Source of the DNA: Scortum barcoo
Taxonomy: Eukaryota; Chordata; Actinopteri; Centrarchiformes; Terapontidae
Direction: 5' to 3'
DNA: 64,000 nt
Assembly (NCBI GenBank): GCA_023238725.1
Contig: CM041550.1
Location: forward strand, 25,443,586-25,507,585
The notes beneath the pieces were generated by a model, which saw only the letters and a list, made by a program, of their open reading frames with translations, made no database searches and had not been told where the DNA came from. The stretch's first letter is position 1; each line of letters starts with the position of its first letter. A program made the position numbers and the translations under genes. This document shows, piece after piece, positions 11,422 to 23,735 of the stretch.

Positions 11422-14400
11422 GGTACTCTCCACCATAACATTCATATCAGCAGAGTCGAGTGTTCTTTCCAGTAGACATAGATTAATCTCTGTTTCACAT
11501 AAAACACTCAGTGTAAATGGTAAGTGAAATGCTCTTGTATTGCACCACTCAAGGCACATTACACTATATGCCATTCTCTCCATTCATTCACTGATAGCTT
11601 CAGAAAGCCCCTCTTTTCTGATGTCAGAAGGGCTGTGTCCAGCCAGTCCTGTTACAAGTGTTGTAAACTATTTTCAGTGGAAGGAAGCAAAAGCCTGCTT
11701 TAAAAATGGTGAGACAAAGCCATACAATAATCTGTGATGCCATAATTCAGTTATTGACATATATCCAAGATTTTCAAAAAGTAAACATAACTGGCTTACT
11801 GATCATTAATGCTTCTGTCTGGCTGCTGATTCGTCCACTGAGCGTGCTTATTCTCTACCCCACTGACTGAAGAGTCAGTCCAGAGAGCAGCAGCCACAAT
11901 GACAGCACATTCACAGAGAAAGAAGGTCGGTAAGTTGGCAACACTTTCCAAAACTGATCCAACATTCACACCCACTTCACGCCATGGTTGGCCAGCTGTG
12001 CAGCGGTGAGCGAGAAGCCAGCGTTTTTCTGTTTTTCTCTACCTAGTCTTATTACTTTTCATATGAGCAACTGAGTGCAACACTGAATGCCTTCCAGGAA
12101 AGACAGTCTGAAAATGTGTGCCTTGAAATGTGGCCGTTCCAAACAACTTTAAACACTTTTGATTTATGTGGTTGGACAACAATTTGTACAACTAGTTTTG
12201 TTCAAGCACAACCCAACCCCTATCAAGTGGTCAGAAGACTGTGACATGGCTCCAAATAATCATCATCAACTTTTTGATTAATATTTTTTTTTTTTCTCTG
12301 TCATTTTCTGTACTTCTTTACTTTACTTTTGTACTTTAATTTTCATATAGCAATTGAGTGAATTACAGACATGAGTGAACAGTTTGGCACATGGTGCACT
12401 GAAGAAAAGAGCCTGAGTATAATACCTGATTAATCTTTCAATTAATCTATGGATCTAGAACCAATTTTGACTCAAGAATCAATTCTGAATCAGCCTTCAT
12501 TATTTAAATTTATCCGTGATACCCATGACCGTCAAGTGCTGGAGCTGGACCCATTCCGGAGCCCTTTGTCTTTACAGCTGGGAAAAAAGCATGAACAATA
12601 GTTGCTGGACTCATCAAAAATGTACCCAGATTCCAAACATCAGCATAATCAAAGAACCTGAAATTTTGTACTTTCAGAGTTCCATGCCAATTCCAGCATT
12701 TGAAATGCCCCAGTCACCCCAAGCCCCTAACATTAGACACACTGTATGAAGAAAACAAATGTATTTTACTTCTACTATCTTGCATCAAAAATAAGTCCTA
12801 TTTATAACTCCTATAAATACCTATTTTAAATACACATTGTGGCTCTTTATCATTGTCTCCATCTTTCCTGAGGGTAACTCATATGAGAACAGATCATTAC
12901 TCCAAGTCAGTTAACCAAGTCAGTGTAGGGTCATTATATAATATATATATTTTACCATTACAGGACCAACATGAAAAATTGGTTCACAAATCTAGATGCG
13001 ATTACAGACAGTAAGTAGAGTCTGTTGAAGTGCTGGGGTGTTGCAGTTGGCATAAACATGTTAGACTTTAGGTTTAGGTTTAAGCTCAAAAAACAGACAT
13101 ACAAATGGACAACTACTTTTATTTTGTTTGAATGTGGATACTAAATTATCCATATTGAGTACACAACGGCTTCACTCTTAGCCCAGGCCTTCATTCTATC
13201 TTCATTCTATCTATTCTTGCATGAAAACAAACAAACATAGATTGACAACACTGTCAGAGCAACATGTCTGTGTATAGTAACATTTGCTGAGGATGTCGTA
13301 TGAATTTCTATTTTTAGTTCTTTTTTGGGTATGGTGTGCATCTTTAACTTTTGACTGAATTGGTGTGTCTCTCCAAATAACAGAAAGACTGCTATGTCAT
13401 GTCATTCTTGTGTATTTGATGCTAATGGTAGTTCAGCCAAGCTGCTGTGGTGACATTACTATGACAATGTGATTTCAGTGTCTAAGTGTCAAATATGTAA
13501 AATTCATCACAATCAGAATATGTACTTTATTTTCATGTAACCCAGACTAAACATTTTGCTAATCGTGTCCCATGTTTGTCCAACCCACTGTATGTACTGA
13601 TGACAAAGTATGATCTCACTCCTCAGCCAAAGTTTAACAATTTTTTACTTTGTATATGCTACTCCCACATTGTATTCAATGGAAAAATTCAGTATTCCTA
13701 ATGAAGTCTGACATGATGAATCTTGTCCATCCATGCCAATCTCCTTCCACTTCACTACTAGCCCTGGTGATATTTGCCAAATTTGAGGTGATGTTCACTT
13801 TTTCACAAAACCATAAAAACATGGTTCACTTATACAGTTTGGGTCAAGGATTACAATGATACCGTTAACAACATTATGAACTGTAAATAGTTAATGATGA
13901 ATTCAGTGATGTTGCGAGAAATCACAGCTCCAAAATGTCCAGCTCTGACACATGCATAATGGCCAGGACCAGAACATGTGTGCCCACACTGCACAGGGTG
14001 ATCTTTTTAAGTCCTTTTCTTGAGCATCTGATTCATGCAGTAGCACCTTTATGTTCCTCTTCATGCCTGAAGATACAAGAACATCTGCATTCGCAACTAG
14101 AGGTAAGAAGTCAACAAGAGATACCTGGAATGCCAATGACGTGGCAACAGAGGCCTTTATGGCTCAGCCAAAGGCTTCAAAAAGTATTCCAGAGGTCATT
14201 CCCATTGTGAAGTGCTTCGCAACTCTCCTCTACGATTGCACAAGCGGTCAATCTTTTAACATATCACCCCTATAACTTCAGAATATAAATCGGCATTCCA
14301 TCTTCAAATAGAGGTTGGAGTTCTTACATTGCTGATGTGTAGTATGTCTTTATCAGTGTGTTTAAAGTAAAGGGTCATTTTCACTAAACTAAGAAAATTT

Positions 14401-14805
14401 GGCAAGTCAAGGAGAAGAAAGCTTATGCATGTTGCAGATTTTGAACACAGTGACAACTTAAAGTGCTTTACATATGGTGAAGAAATACTTTAACAACACA
14501 AAAACACATAAAAGAGGAAAATGAAATGATCACAAGTCAAGCTGACATACTGCACATCCAAAGGGAGACACATAGCCCCATGAGACTGGTAAATGTTTTT
14601 CGCTGGGTCCATACCCCATGTTTTTTGGGTCATAAGAGACCAGGCATGGACAGCCTTCCTCCCATTATAACGGCAGTTTTCTGCTGGGCCACAGAGACCA
14701 AGCATCCAACAAGCCATTATATTGATGCTGCGCTTGACAGAAGCACAGAGAGCAAACATCAGACCTCGTCTGGAACTAAATGACAGATAACCCCCCTTTC
14801 CTGTC
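11422..14805. other. Long stretch without gene
   Basis: Holds a short perfect hairpin near 11864-11881 (ACTGACT/AGTCAGT) and poly-T near 12285. A possible 'CAGAATATGTACTTTATT' retroposon-tail scrap lies near 13512. A somewhat GC-richer block at 14520-14780 has open frames on both strands but no known domain. Nothing else is recognised. Confidence 0.45.
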
Positions 14806-15075
14806 TGAGTCTCTCTCTATTTCACTCTCTGTGTCCTCTCTCTTTTCCTTTGCCTTTCTTGATCTGTTTGTCTCTCTTCTCCCTTTCAACAAGCTCTCGC
14901 TTCTCTGTCCTTTCTCCCCCGTGGTCTCTCATCTCTCTTTTTTAACTCCCTTTCTAACGTGCTGTCTGTCTTTCTGTCTTTCATTCAGCTTTTATCTTTC
15001 TGCCCCTCTTTACTTTCTTCTCACTTTCATATTCCCCATCTCCCTGAATCTATCTCTTTCTGTCCATCACATCCT
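14806..15075 (+). repeat. Polypyrimidine (CT-rich) tract, ~270 bp
   Basis: The plus strand is almost all C and T (CTCTCT, TTTCT, CCCTTT mixtures, not a strict tandem repeat). Such tracts can form triplex (H-DNA) structures. The open frame through it (poly S/L/F) is an artefact of composition. Confidence 0.85.
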
Positions 15076-15079
15076 GTCG

Positions 15080-15300
15080 TCTCGGCGGACGTGACAGATC
15101 GGTAGATGCAGAGAATGGACGATGACTTTCTCTCCTCTCTCAGCACCCGGGGTGGGGCAGGCTGAAGCCAGGCCCTGAGTGGGCATTAATGTCACCGTGA
15201 CAATGTGGAGCGGGCGCTTAACGGTACAATTTGGAAAGCTGGCAGGATTCACAGCTTTAGTTCAGCAGGGGCAGAGCACAGAGAGGACACGGTGAACCTT
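15080..15300. promoter_or_regulatory. Candidate conserved non-coding element
   Basis: Immediately after the pyrimidine tract the sequence becomes GC-richer and complex, with CpG-containing words (CGGCGGACG near 15083, GGAGCGGGCGCTTAACGG near 15206). It also has an 'AATGTCACCGTGAC' partial palindrome near 15188. No splice-bounded open frame is convincing. The texture suggests an enhancer-like conserved element. Confidence 0.4.
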
Positions 15301-16954
15301 GAATTGAGGGCAGTGATGACGACATCCTTCAAACACCTTACAAAAAAATGTCAGCTTTACTGACACACAGAGAAGCCGATGAAACAACACAATATGGTCT
15401 TTATTACCAGTGAGTTAATGGAAGCAGATGTATTGTGATTCTGTCATTGGCTGTATTTTAATTGTGACTGCTCTGATGTGTAGGTATCAGAACTGTAATA
15501 ATGAAAGAGCTCAGCACGCTCCGTAAACCTGTAGAGGCCTTTCAGTTGAGTCATAAATCTTTTTGTAACCACCTCTTGTACTGTGATGATGGTCCTCTGG
15601 AGACCTGCCTGTGTGGAAATTACAACACCACACTGCAACAAAAAGGTAGACGGAGCCACCACATACCTAGAAAAAGACTGTCCTCAAGTTGGTCATAAGG
15701 TTGTGAGTGAACAGCTTGATAAAGTACATTGTTAAAATGTTGTTGTTGTTGCACAGCCTTAGGTCAGAATATGGTCCTGAGCATTTCAGTTGTGTTGTAC
15801 TGGTGCACAGACTAAAGTTTGGAGAAAGAAATTTAATTCGTCAAATTACTCCAAATTTCCTCAATTATTACCTTTTCATAACGGTCCAGGTTGTTAATTA
15901 ACTTACTGATGCAGAAGGAGAGAGATGCAGTAGGGGTAAGGGGAGTTACATCAGGGCTTTAAGGCCATTTTTAACAGATTTTAGGCTGTAAATACTGTAA
16001 TCCTTTACAGTTGCTTCACATTTCAGATTTTTTTATTGAAAATTAATTTGTCTCATAAATAAATCACATCTATGTATGCAAAGAAAAATAAAGTAAAAAC
16101 ATTGAAAAAATAGCAATGCTGTGACCTTAATGTTTTCAAAATCAGTAAGAGAACAGGTTCTGCTAGATTCTTGGATGAAGGTATTAGATGAATGTGGGAC
16201 AGTTTGGAAATAAGAAGCATCTTTCTTTAGCAGTTGTAGTCAGAATGTAATAATATAAATATCGTTATTTTTGATTTATACTGTAGTCAGTGTTCGGCAG
16301 TAACACATTACTGATTTAGGCTGGATTGATGATCATAGGTTGTAGATGCGTGCAGAAGAGCAAACACACACCTAACATATCTCAATGATGCATTGTGCAG
16401 AGAGAAGCATGAATCAAGTTGTTTGGTTGCACAGATTGTAAGGGAAAGTGAGTTTGGTCTATACTTGTAAACCGAGTTGATTCAGCCTCCAGTGTGTACT
16501 CTGATATGTTGGAGACAGAATGAAGACATCAGCTAAACAGCAGGTAGCATCATCACACCTGAAGTAATATAGCAGACACTATACACAACTGTATGTCTAC
16601 ACAAAAAGCATTTTCATTTGGCCCCTTGGACACATGCAGGCAGACCATTACATGTCACAGCTTTCACATTGTATCTGAGCACATTCAGAGAATAATTCCG
16701 TGACCTATCACTTCCAAAACTGCGATTTCTGGGGGGAAGAGAGTACACGAAAACACCATCCTTTAACTTGACTGCACTGCCTCACTCTCAAAAGCATCCC
16801 TCTGCTTTTACTGTATCTGTGGAGAAGATAGGAGTCAACACTGTTTGAGTGGGATGTTCTATATGATCACTGACAGTGCAAATTGGCAGAAAAGCCATTT
16901 CAGCCAGGAAATGAGAAGGCAGCCACTTGTGGAAGTCCTCTTAAATTATACTTA
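15301..16954. other. No gene seen
   Basis: Mostly AT-rich unique sequence. A transposon-end-like fragment at 16288-16312 is listed separately. Confidence 0.45.
16288..16312 (+). mobile_element. Possible DNA-transposon terminus fragment
   Basis: CAGTGTTCGGCAGTAACACA resembles the 'CAGTGTTGGGNAGTAACGC' termini of a common fish DNA-transposon group, from recall. No matching opposite end was found nearby, so at most a fragment is present. Confidence 0.3.
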
Positions 16955-17265
16955 TCTGCCAATCAGATAGGAAATCTGAGATAAGGAAAAGCAGATCGCA
17001 GTTGAAGAGACATGAGGAAGTAAGGTGTTCACCACAAGGTGAGGGTGAGGAGTGAGGGGGAGAGTAATGTCTCTGAGAGCGTGTACGCTGTTCAGATTGC
17101 AGGAGAATGAGAGAGGAAGATTTGGAGTAGGTAATAGATTGCTGTTGAAAAAGCACACGTGGGTCATGAAAGAGACAGAGGGTGTGCAGGAGAGAAAGCA
17201 AATGTGACTCAGAAAAATAGAAAGTGGGTGAGTGAGAGAGAGGGGGGGAAAACGACAATGTAATG
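16955..17265 (+). repeat. Purine-rich tract
   Basis: About 300 bp biased to A and G on the plus strand, with GAGAGAGAGGGGGGG near 17235-17250. The minus-strand open frames here (rich in S, H and L) reflect composition. Confidence 0.7.
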
Positions 17266-18527
17266 GAAAAAGAACATCAGACTTTTTTCACCTTGTGCAG
17301 TTGAGGAAGATACCAATTTTGCCTCAAAGTGAACATTAGATGGAAATGTCATCTCCATACAGGTAATTTACTCTCCCCTGCTTAAAATGTACTCTTCAAA
17401 ATGGCAAAGGCCAGGAGAGAAGAGGCTGATGGCCATATGCAGTGTAATGATGAGTGGTAAGAATAAGCTGAAAATCACCCCCCTACATAGAAAAAATAAA
17501 ATATTGTAAAGGAAAAATATTATGTAGCCCCAAATATTCTATATTAAAACACATAAATAAGACGGTATAAAAAACAAATTATATGAATACATAAAGTATA
17601 GACATTGGTCGACCCTTCGTCTTTAAACCACTCACATACAGTATTCTCTTTAGTACTCCTATAGATTCCAATGCATGTTTGTATGCATAAATTTCACAAA
17701 ATTTCACATTCAAGTGTTGTCTGTAATTGACCAATTTGAAATGACATAAATAGTGAGGGCTTCTCACACACAGAAAATTATACATAGGGAGACACTGTGT
17801 CCCATAGCTCCCTCTTTGTCTTTGGAGAGCTTGAAGCCATGAAGCTCTCCTGCTGGGATCCATTTTCCTTCCAGGAAGGATGAGAAACAGGAGATCTGGA
17901 TTTGGATTTGGTTTATTTGATGTCAACCTGTTATATTACAGCTTTTCAGCATTTCCTGTTTCCCCCCTTCTTAAACTGGTACTAACTGTGTCCCAGTGTA
18001 AGAAGACTGGTGTTTGATGACTCAATACCAGTCTAGACCTTGATCATAGCTGTGTTCAGGATCACTATTGATGGTTCAGTGCACTGTCCACCATATGTGA
18101 GTGCCTGAATTCTGGCTGTGTAAATTCACCCATTGTTGCCATTAAGAATGTAATTTAAAACATTCTGCTAACAATCCCTTAATGTATAGTGCTGCATTTT
18201 ATAGATGCAAAAATTAGTTACAGCTGCATGTGATGACACAAAATGGTGAAGATCAAAAATCTCCATTTATTACTAAATAAGGGCAGACTATTTTTTTTAA
18301 GAATTAAATGAAAAATGAAAAAAAATTAGTCAAGTTCATAATAATCAACTGATGAGTTTATTTCACAATCAGTTGGTTCACTGATAAAATTTACTCAAAC
18401 TTATTGATTTGACTCAAATCTATAATGTCTTTGGAGCTCTGTAAAATATTTTTTGAAAAGCATGCACAGAAAGTACAAACACAAAAGATTGACTTTCAGT
18501 TGACAAGAAATAGGAAACATCCATCAC
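17266..18527. other. AT-rich DNA, nothing recognised
   Basis: No gene or clear repeat. The minus-strand open frame at 17579-17926 shows no known domain. Confidence 0.5.
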
Positions 18528-18549
18528 TTTTTTTTTTTTTTTTTTTTTT
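18528..18549 (+). repeat. Poly-T run of 22
   Basis: 22 consecutive T followed by ACAG, like a splice acceptor or the complement of a poly-A tail on the minus strand. No retroposon body is recognised on the minus strand. Confidence 0.9.
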
Positions 18550-18639
18550 ACAGTGGTGTCTATCTGAATGCTCAGTTAAACAAAAGTGTACAAATGTGTC
18601 TCAGCTTTTCAGTGTGTACCAGACCTTTATTTCCCGCAG

Positions 18640-18880
18640 GAAACATTCTCCACTGGCAAGCTGGGTGGTTCAGATAAGCAAGTGTGCTGTCAACTCAGCA
18701 CCTTGGCTCGGTGGTAGAAAACAGTCCAATCAATACATCATTAATCATTGGTTTAATGTAGCCAAGGCCGATGTGGACGAGCATTAAAATGGAGGGATTA
18801 GTGGGAGGAGAAATGAGCTTGACAGCTGGCATGTGAAGTCGGAGAGCTTCGTAAAAGAATCCAGATAAAGGATGAGAGAG
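18640..18880. promoter_or_regulatory. Candidate conserved non-coding element
   Basis: A complex, repeat-free block with homeodomain-type core words (CATTAATCATTGG near 18738, GCATTAAAATGG near 18781) and CpG-containing words. It lies next to a TG microsatellite. The open frames on the two strands look unrelated to any protein. Confidence 0.35.
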
Positions 18881-18933
18881 AAATTTGTTCAGAATGCTGA
18901 ACCCAACCTGATGGATAGTAGCCACAGGCTCTG

Positions 18934-18996
18934 AGTGTGTGTGTGTGCGTGTGTGCATGTGTGTGTGTGTGTGTGTGTGTGGGGTGGGGGGGGGGG
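18934..18996 (+). repeat. (TG)n microsatellite ending in a G tract
   Basis: An interrupted TG run (18934-18980) passes into GGGGT and 11 G (18981-18996). Alternating TG favours Z-DNA and the G tract could contribute to a G-quadruplex. Confidence 0.95.
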
Positions 18997-19524
18997 CAGG
19001 TGGATGTGTCTCTGCTTGCTATTATGGTATTCCTCTTTTGATTTTCTCATGTTAAATGATAACTTCATGTGAGTGTATTCAGTCATCACTGCTTTGCTAC
19101 AACCACCATCCTGAGCAGACTGTGGAGCTGTGATTCTCTGCTCTGATTTATCTGTGGGGACTTGTAACACAAGATTTATTCCCACCACTGACATATGAAT
19201 GGACCAAGGGACAATATCACATCAAAACAACCATCTCACCTGTGTTCATATGCTTCCTAAAGAAAGGCTGATGAAATCAAATCGTTGCTTAATTTATTAC
19301 CATGTGAACTGCATCAACATTTTACACTTGAATCTTACACAGTCTTGCCTGCCAGTTCAAAAGACAAAAATATTGCATGAGCATTCACTTGCAGATGAAT
19401 TCTTGCGAACAAACTGAATTTCCTCTTCTCTACATTACTGCACTAAATAATGAATGCCGAGCACTCAAAGGCCCTCCTGTCTGTCTGTCTCTGCCTGTGC
19501 TATGCTGTTTGTGCTCCAACTGTG
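18997..19524. other. No gene seen
   Basis: Unique sequence without recognised features. A CTGT-type short run (CTGTCTGTCTGTCTCTGCCTG) lies near 19478-19498. Confidence 0.45.
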
Positions 19525-19645
19525 GGAGAGTGCGAGTGACAAGCCCGGGCCAGCGCTCCAGCAGCACCGAGGCAGTCACACTTGTGCCGTTTTCTCTCCG
19601 CCATAAATTTTTCACCAATTTGTCAAAGTCTTTGGAACATGTTAC
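19525..19645. promoter_or_regulatory. Candidate conserved non-coding element
   Basis: A short GC-richer block (AAGCCCGGGCCAGCGCTCC near 19542) runs into CGCCATAAATTTTTCACC. The second part resembles Hox/Cdx-type sites (CATAAA). No exon is supported. Confidence 0.3.
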
Positions 19646-20329
19646 ATGCCTTGACCTCCCATAGTCTTCATGTGGGCCACTATGAAGAGAGAGCAGAGTT
19701 CAATAACTGCCACCAGCAGGGAGCAGCAGTTAGAGTTAAGTCGGGGAGCCCAAAAATGTAATTTCCTCCCACTAAAAATATGTCAACATACAAATCTAAT
19801 TCAGATTGTGAAACAGGTCTAATAACCAAAGAAGGGGACAAAGCATCCATCATTTCCTCATATCTTACAATTACCATAATGACAAATTAATGCCTGTTTT
19901 TTTCACTTTTTACAGATAAAATGCATACATAGCTCACATTCATATACATTACATTCCCGCACTCATTATCCTCCATTTTTCATTTCAAACAGAAGAAATA
20001 TGAACAAAATCAATAACAGTGAAAATAGTGATTTTTCTGGCCTGTCTCTTGTGAAGCATGCAGTGAATATGCGCAGGCCTTTTTTTTTGGAAATCATAAT
20101 ATCATTGTGCACTTTACTTTGAACTCTGTATGAACCCTTTGAACAAAATATTAATATGGGATAATGATTCTTGTCCTCACATGTTAAAGAACACAGATGG
20201 CAGCAAAATGCCATAAAAATTAAGCTTATTATTATTATTGTTGACAGAATATGTTGAGCTAAATCTGACAGTACTAAGTTGAGACTGACCCAAAAACCTC
20301 TTGATGTCTGATTTTAGCATTTCATCAGT

Positions 20330-20530
20330 GCTCACTGCTTTGTGTTATGGTAGGCCTATTCAGCGGGCAGATGTCCTGCCAGCTGATGTTCACACCTCAC
20401 TCCTCAGCCTTTGGATGGGAGAGTCAAGCATGGCATCTTTTAATTACTGAGGACTCGTGTTCTCCCAAAACCCCAGCACGAAATGAAAGGTGATTAACCC
20501 ACTAACTGACAACTGGAAAGGGACATGGAG
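20330..20530. promoter_or_regulatory. Candidate conserved non-coding element
   Basis: A repeat-free, complex block holding E-box-like CAGCTG (near 20378) and the homeodomain core TTTTAATTACTGAGG near 20438. It lies between AT-rich flanks. Confidence 0.3.
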
Positions 20531-21754
20531 GCATTTTGATATGGCCTTTCCCTCTAAGATTAGTCCCTAAACAATTCCACCCCCCTTCATATAAAAGTTA
20601 ACCTCTTCATCTTGCCCCCCTTGCAGCAACCCCTTCATCATCTTCCCCCTTCACCATGCCAGGGGAAAAGTGCCATGCACTTTAAATGACCCGACTCTCC
20701 TAACACCATCGCACCTTCAGGACTGTCCCATGCTCCCGACAATGTGGAAGCTGATGAAAGAGGGAGAGGAACAATTATCCATCATCTGCATCCTCTGGAG
20801 GATGTTTTATGTGCTATACCTTAATCCAGCTCATCTTTTTAGCACATGCTCACAAATTCACTCCTTTCCTATTGGGGTTACAAATCATTTGATGGATATA
20901 TATTAATGTACAGCCAAAAGAAAAATGAGAAACACACCTTTTTGCTCTTCATTGGACCTGTAATGTCATAGCACAACATGTTTAATATTAAAATATGGCT
21001 GCGTCAGCACTAGGGATGGGGTTGGTTTGATGTGATGGCTTTTTATACTTTATATCAGAGAAGGAGCTGAGAGCATACCCTCTACAGTGATTTACTCCTC
21101 TGACACAAACTGAAATGAGTTGTTGCTAGTAACTGACAATCAAAAGGTAATTCAATTCATGTATGCAATCTATTTAATTTCACAAACAATCAGCTATAGG
21201 TTCTTATGTGCTATTCACAACAATGATCACATACTATAGAAACCTAATATTGTGTCTATGATAACATTCTTTGATGGCTGGAAGAGCGTGAACATGCGTG
21301 GGTGTAGTTCATGGACATCTGTAAAAGCTGCCTAAACAGAGTTGGATCAACCAGTCATCTAGCTTGATGGGGTTTGCACAACGCTCTGAGATTTGAAGGT
21401 GTTGAGCCTCTGTGACGTCCAGTTGCCTACATCACTCTTCTATGGGTCAACCTGTGGAGAACTCACCATAACTCTAGGCAAAGGCCATCATCCAGGGCAT
21501 CTTCCCAAAATTGTTGAGCTTGGTTTATGATTGTCTTGCAATGCAACATTGCATTAAATGTACAGAGTTGACCAATCAAATACATTCAAGCTGGAAGAAT
21601 ATTTTGTAACATGAACAATTAAATTGTCAGTCTTAAAGCTACTGATTGTCACTGAGATAACTTATTGTGGTAAAAATCTGTGTCATAGTGTTATAAATTG
21701 CTTTGCATTACATAATAAGCCTTCAAATTTATTCATCTATGTCTCAAACCACTA
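20531..21754. other. No gene seen
   Basis: C-rich pyrimidine segments at 20575-20670, then unique AT-rich sequence. The small open frame at 20670-20906 has no recognisable features. Confidence 0.45.
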
Positions 21755-21815
21755 GAATTGGGGATCCCCTGACTTGAGGTAAAAACTGAAATTTGTCCAT
21801 TACTTTGGTTCATGT
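21755..21815 (+). repeat. Fragment of palindromic fish repeat
   Basis: 'GGGGATCCCCTGACTT' followed by 'GAAATTTGTCCATTACTTTG' and 'GTTCATG' matches the middle of the family seen at 8014-8420. The rest of the copy is lost or too diverged. Confidence 0.6.
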
Positions 21816-22084
21816 ATTTTTTTTTTTTGTTTGCAATGCAGTTATTATTAGTGTGTCTAAGTGTGGTCATCTTTCTTTTACTTAAGGGGGTTCTGTCTTG
21901 TCCAACTCTGGCTGGAAGACTGAGTTTGTATACTTTCCTGCCAAATATATTGTATGTTGACAGTACATTTAGAACAAATTCCCAACTGGCCGAAATTAAA
22001 TCCAGTACAGTTAATGTTTTGCAAAGGCCATGAAGGAAAGCTTTGTAAGCCATTAGCACTTAGTTGACTGATGCATTTCTCTAG

Positions 22085-22370
22085 TTCCTGTGTTTATAAC
22101 TTGCACATTACAGTATAAGCCCCAGTGGAGCCGCCTCTACAGCCGAGTGTACGGGTGATCCACTTTCACAGGCCCCCCAAGTTAATACAGAACCGGATCT
22201 CGACCATCTTTCCAGTGTTTGGCATTGTCCTGCCATTGGTGTATAGGGACAGCTATCAACAACTAATTAATGTGTAATGAATGGGCTTTTTAAATGGAGG
22301 ATAACAAATGTGTTGGGCATGCTAGCGCTGCACTAATAAATCAAGCAAGCGACTGTAACCACGCAGCGCT
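22085..22370. promoter_or_regulatory. Candidate conserved non-coding element
   Basis: A complex block with several CpG-bearing words (GGAGCCGCC, CCGAGTGTACGGG, AACCGGATCTCGACC) running into AT-core homeodomain-like sites (ACTAATTAATGTGTAATG near 22260). It ends with GCTAGCGCTGC near 22321. No tandem repeat and no convincing exon. This is one of the strongest enhancer-like blocks in the window by texture. Confidence 0.45.
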
Positions 22371-22384
22371 CTCACGCACTCTCA

Positions 22385-22680
22385 TACTTTATGAATGAGC
22401 TGTCAGCACTGCTCTGTCCAGCTATGGCAGCTAAAGTTCAAATCTCTGACCTTTGACGTGTTAATGTGTGTGTGTCTGAGGCGGTAGCTCGAAAGAGGCA
22501 AGCGAGAAAACATTTGACCCTTTGACTTATTCTTTGGTGGGAAAGTTTTAATTAAGAAGGACCCTGGCAGTGAGATGCTGAAATGTAGAAAGTCTTCATC
22601 ATCTGAATGGGAAACATGTTGATGTTGATGACCTGCCTTCACAAAATCATTGTCACTGAAAAACACAGCACCGGTAGAGT
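22385..22680. promoter_or_regulatory. Candidate regulatory element with nuclear-receptor-like sites
   Basis: TGACCTTTGACG (22447-22458) is one base from a DR1 direct repeat (the type bound by HNF4 or NR2F/COUP-TF). TTTGACCCTTTGACTT (22513-22528) is a second spaced direct repeat of the same half-site, about 65 bp downstream. A TTTTAATTAAGAAGG homeodomain-type site follows near 22545. No coding potential is recognised. Confidence 0.4.
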
Positions 22681-22689
22681 TTATTTATT

Positions 22690-23120
22690 GCTCTGCCCCC
22701 CTCTTCCGCCTCCAATTAATCAGCTAATGTCACAGCAGCAGTTAATGCAACTCCTTCAATTACAGCACACGTCAAACATCTCTCTGCCATTTTCCCCTGT
22801 TTCATATACAATTGCAATGAAAAATGATAATTTGTTACCATCTGGTGCGATTTAAAAACCAGACCTCCCAGTCCTACCAACGTCAGCCTCCGTTATAGAG
22901 AGAGAGGCAGACAAAGGGGGGAAATGGAAGAATCTGCATCGGAAAGCCAACAGGAACCATGAATCATATCCTCGCTCATCAAGTCCCATTGCACAGAGTG
23001 AGCCTGTTCACCGAGATGAGGCCGCTTGCTAGTCTCTCAGCGGGCCTCATCAGTGAGCTTGTACCACGCTAATACATGTGAGGCACTCTCTCAACCCGCC
23101 TCAGCCACCGAGCAACCAAC
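22690..23120. promoter_or_regulatory. Candidate conserved non-coding element
   Basis: Starts with CCTCCAATTAATCAGCTAAT and TTCAATTACAGC (homeodomain-type cores). It then becomes GC-richer with CpG-containing words to about 23120. It includes a stem GATGAGGCC (23015-23023) / GGCCTCATC (23043-23051), extended by GC/GC with one bulge. No exon is supported. Confidence 0.4.
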
Positions 23121-23216
23121 CCATTATTTTAAACCCCACACACTGGCACACCACTGTTACACTGAATGGACGCTAGATTGAAGGAGGGAATTACTGTGTG
23201 TGGTACACTTTCGATC

Positions 23217-23373
23217 TGTGTGTGTGTGTGTGTGTGTGCGTATGTGTGTGTGTGTGTGTGTGCATGTGTGAAATGTGCATATGTGTGTTTGCATGTACTT
23301 CATGTGATTGACATTGTAGGTAGATACTATAAAATTACAAAAGTGTGTGTATGTGTGTGTGTGTGTGTGTGTG
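23217..23373 (+). repeat. Two (TG)n microsatellites
   Basis: Interrupted TG runs at 23217-23270 and 23343-23373 are separated by a TG-rich linker. Open frames through them (poly V/C) are artefacts. Confidence 0.9.
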
Positions 23374-23735
23374 CATTTGTGCTATCATCCTAGAGAACCG
23401 ACACCTGCAGCACAGAAGTGAACAGTCTTCTCTTTACCTGCCTGCCTCTGGGAAAGACAAGACTTCAGTAATGATGAACCCAGCAGCATCCGGCCACCCC
23501 ACTGTTGGGGGGTTGTTGCAGTGTGCTGGTGTTCACTTTCGTTTGTTCCTCCAAGAGCTGCAGATTAGCATGTAATGTGTTCGAAGCATAACATCACTAG
23601 TTACTGGTTCAAATGCAGAAAAATGTGTTCATCTCTCATCAGTGATACATCAAACACCACAGAACAATAGTGCATGCATTGTGAACTTTTTTCCTTTGGT
23701 GGCAGCAAATTCATTTTTTAAAAACATATTTATAG

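Noticed and set aside
13507..13535. Scrap resembling the complement of the retroposon tail
   Set aside because: Too short and diverged to call.
14780..15094. Open frame rich in S, L and F
   Set aside because: Pure composition effect of the polypyrimidine tract.
19703..19720. CTCF-like CCACCAGCAGGGAGC
   Set aside because: Departs from the consensus at several core positions.
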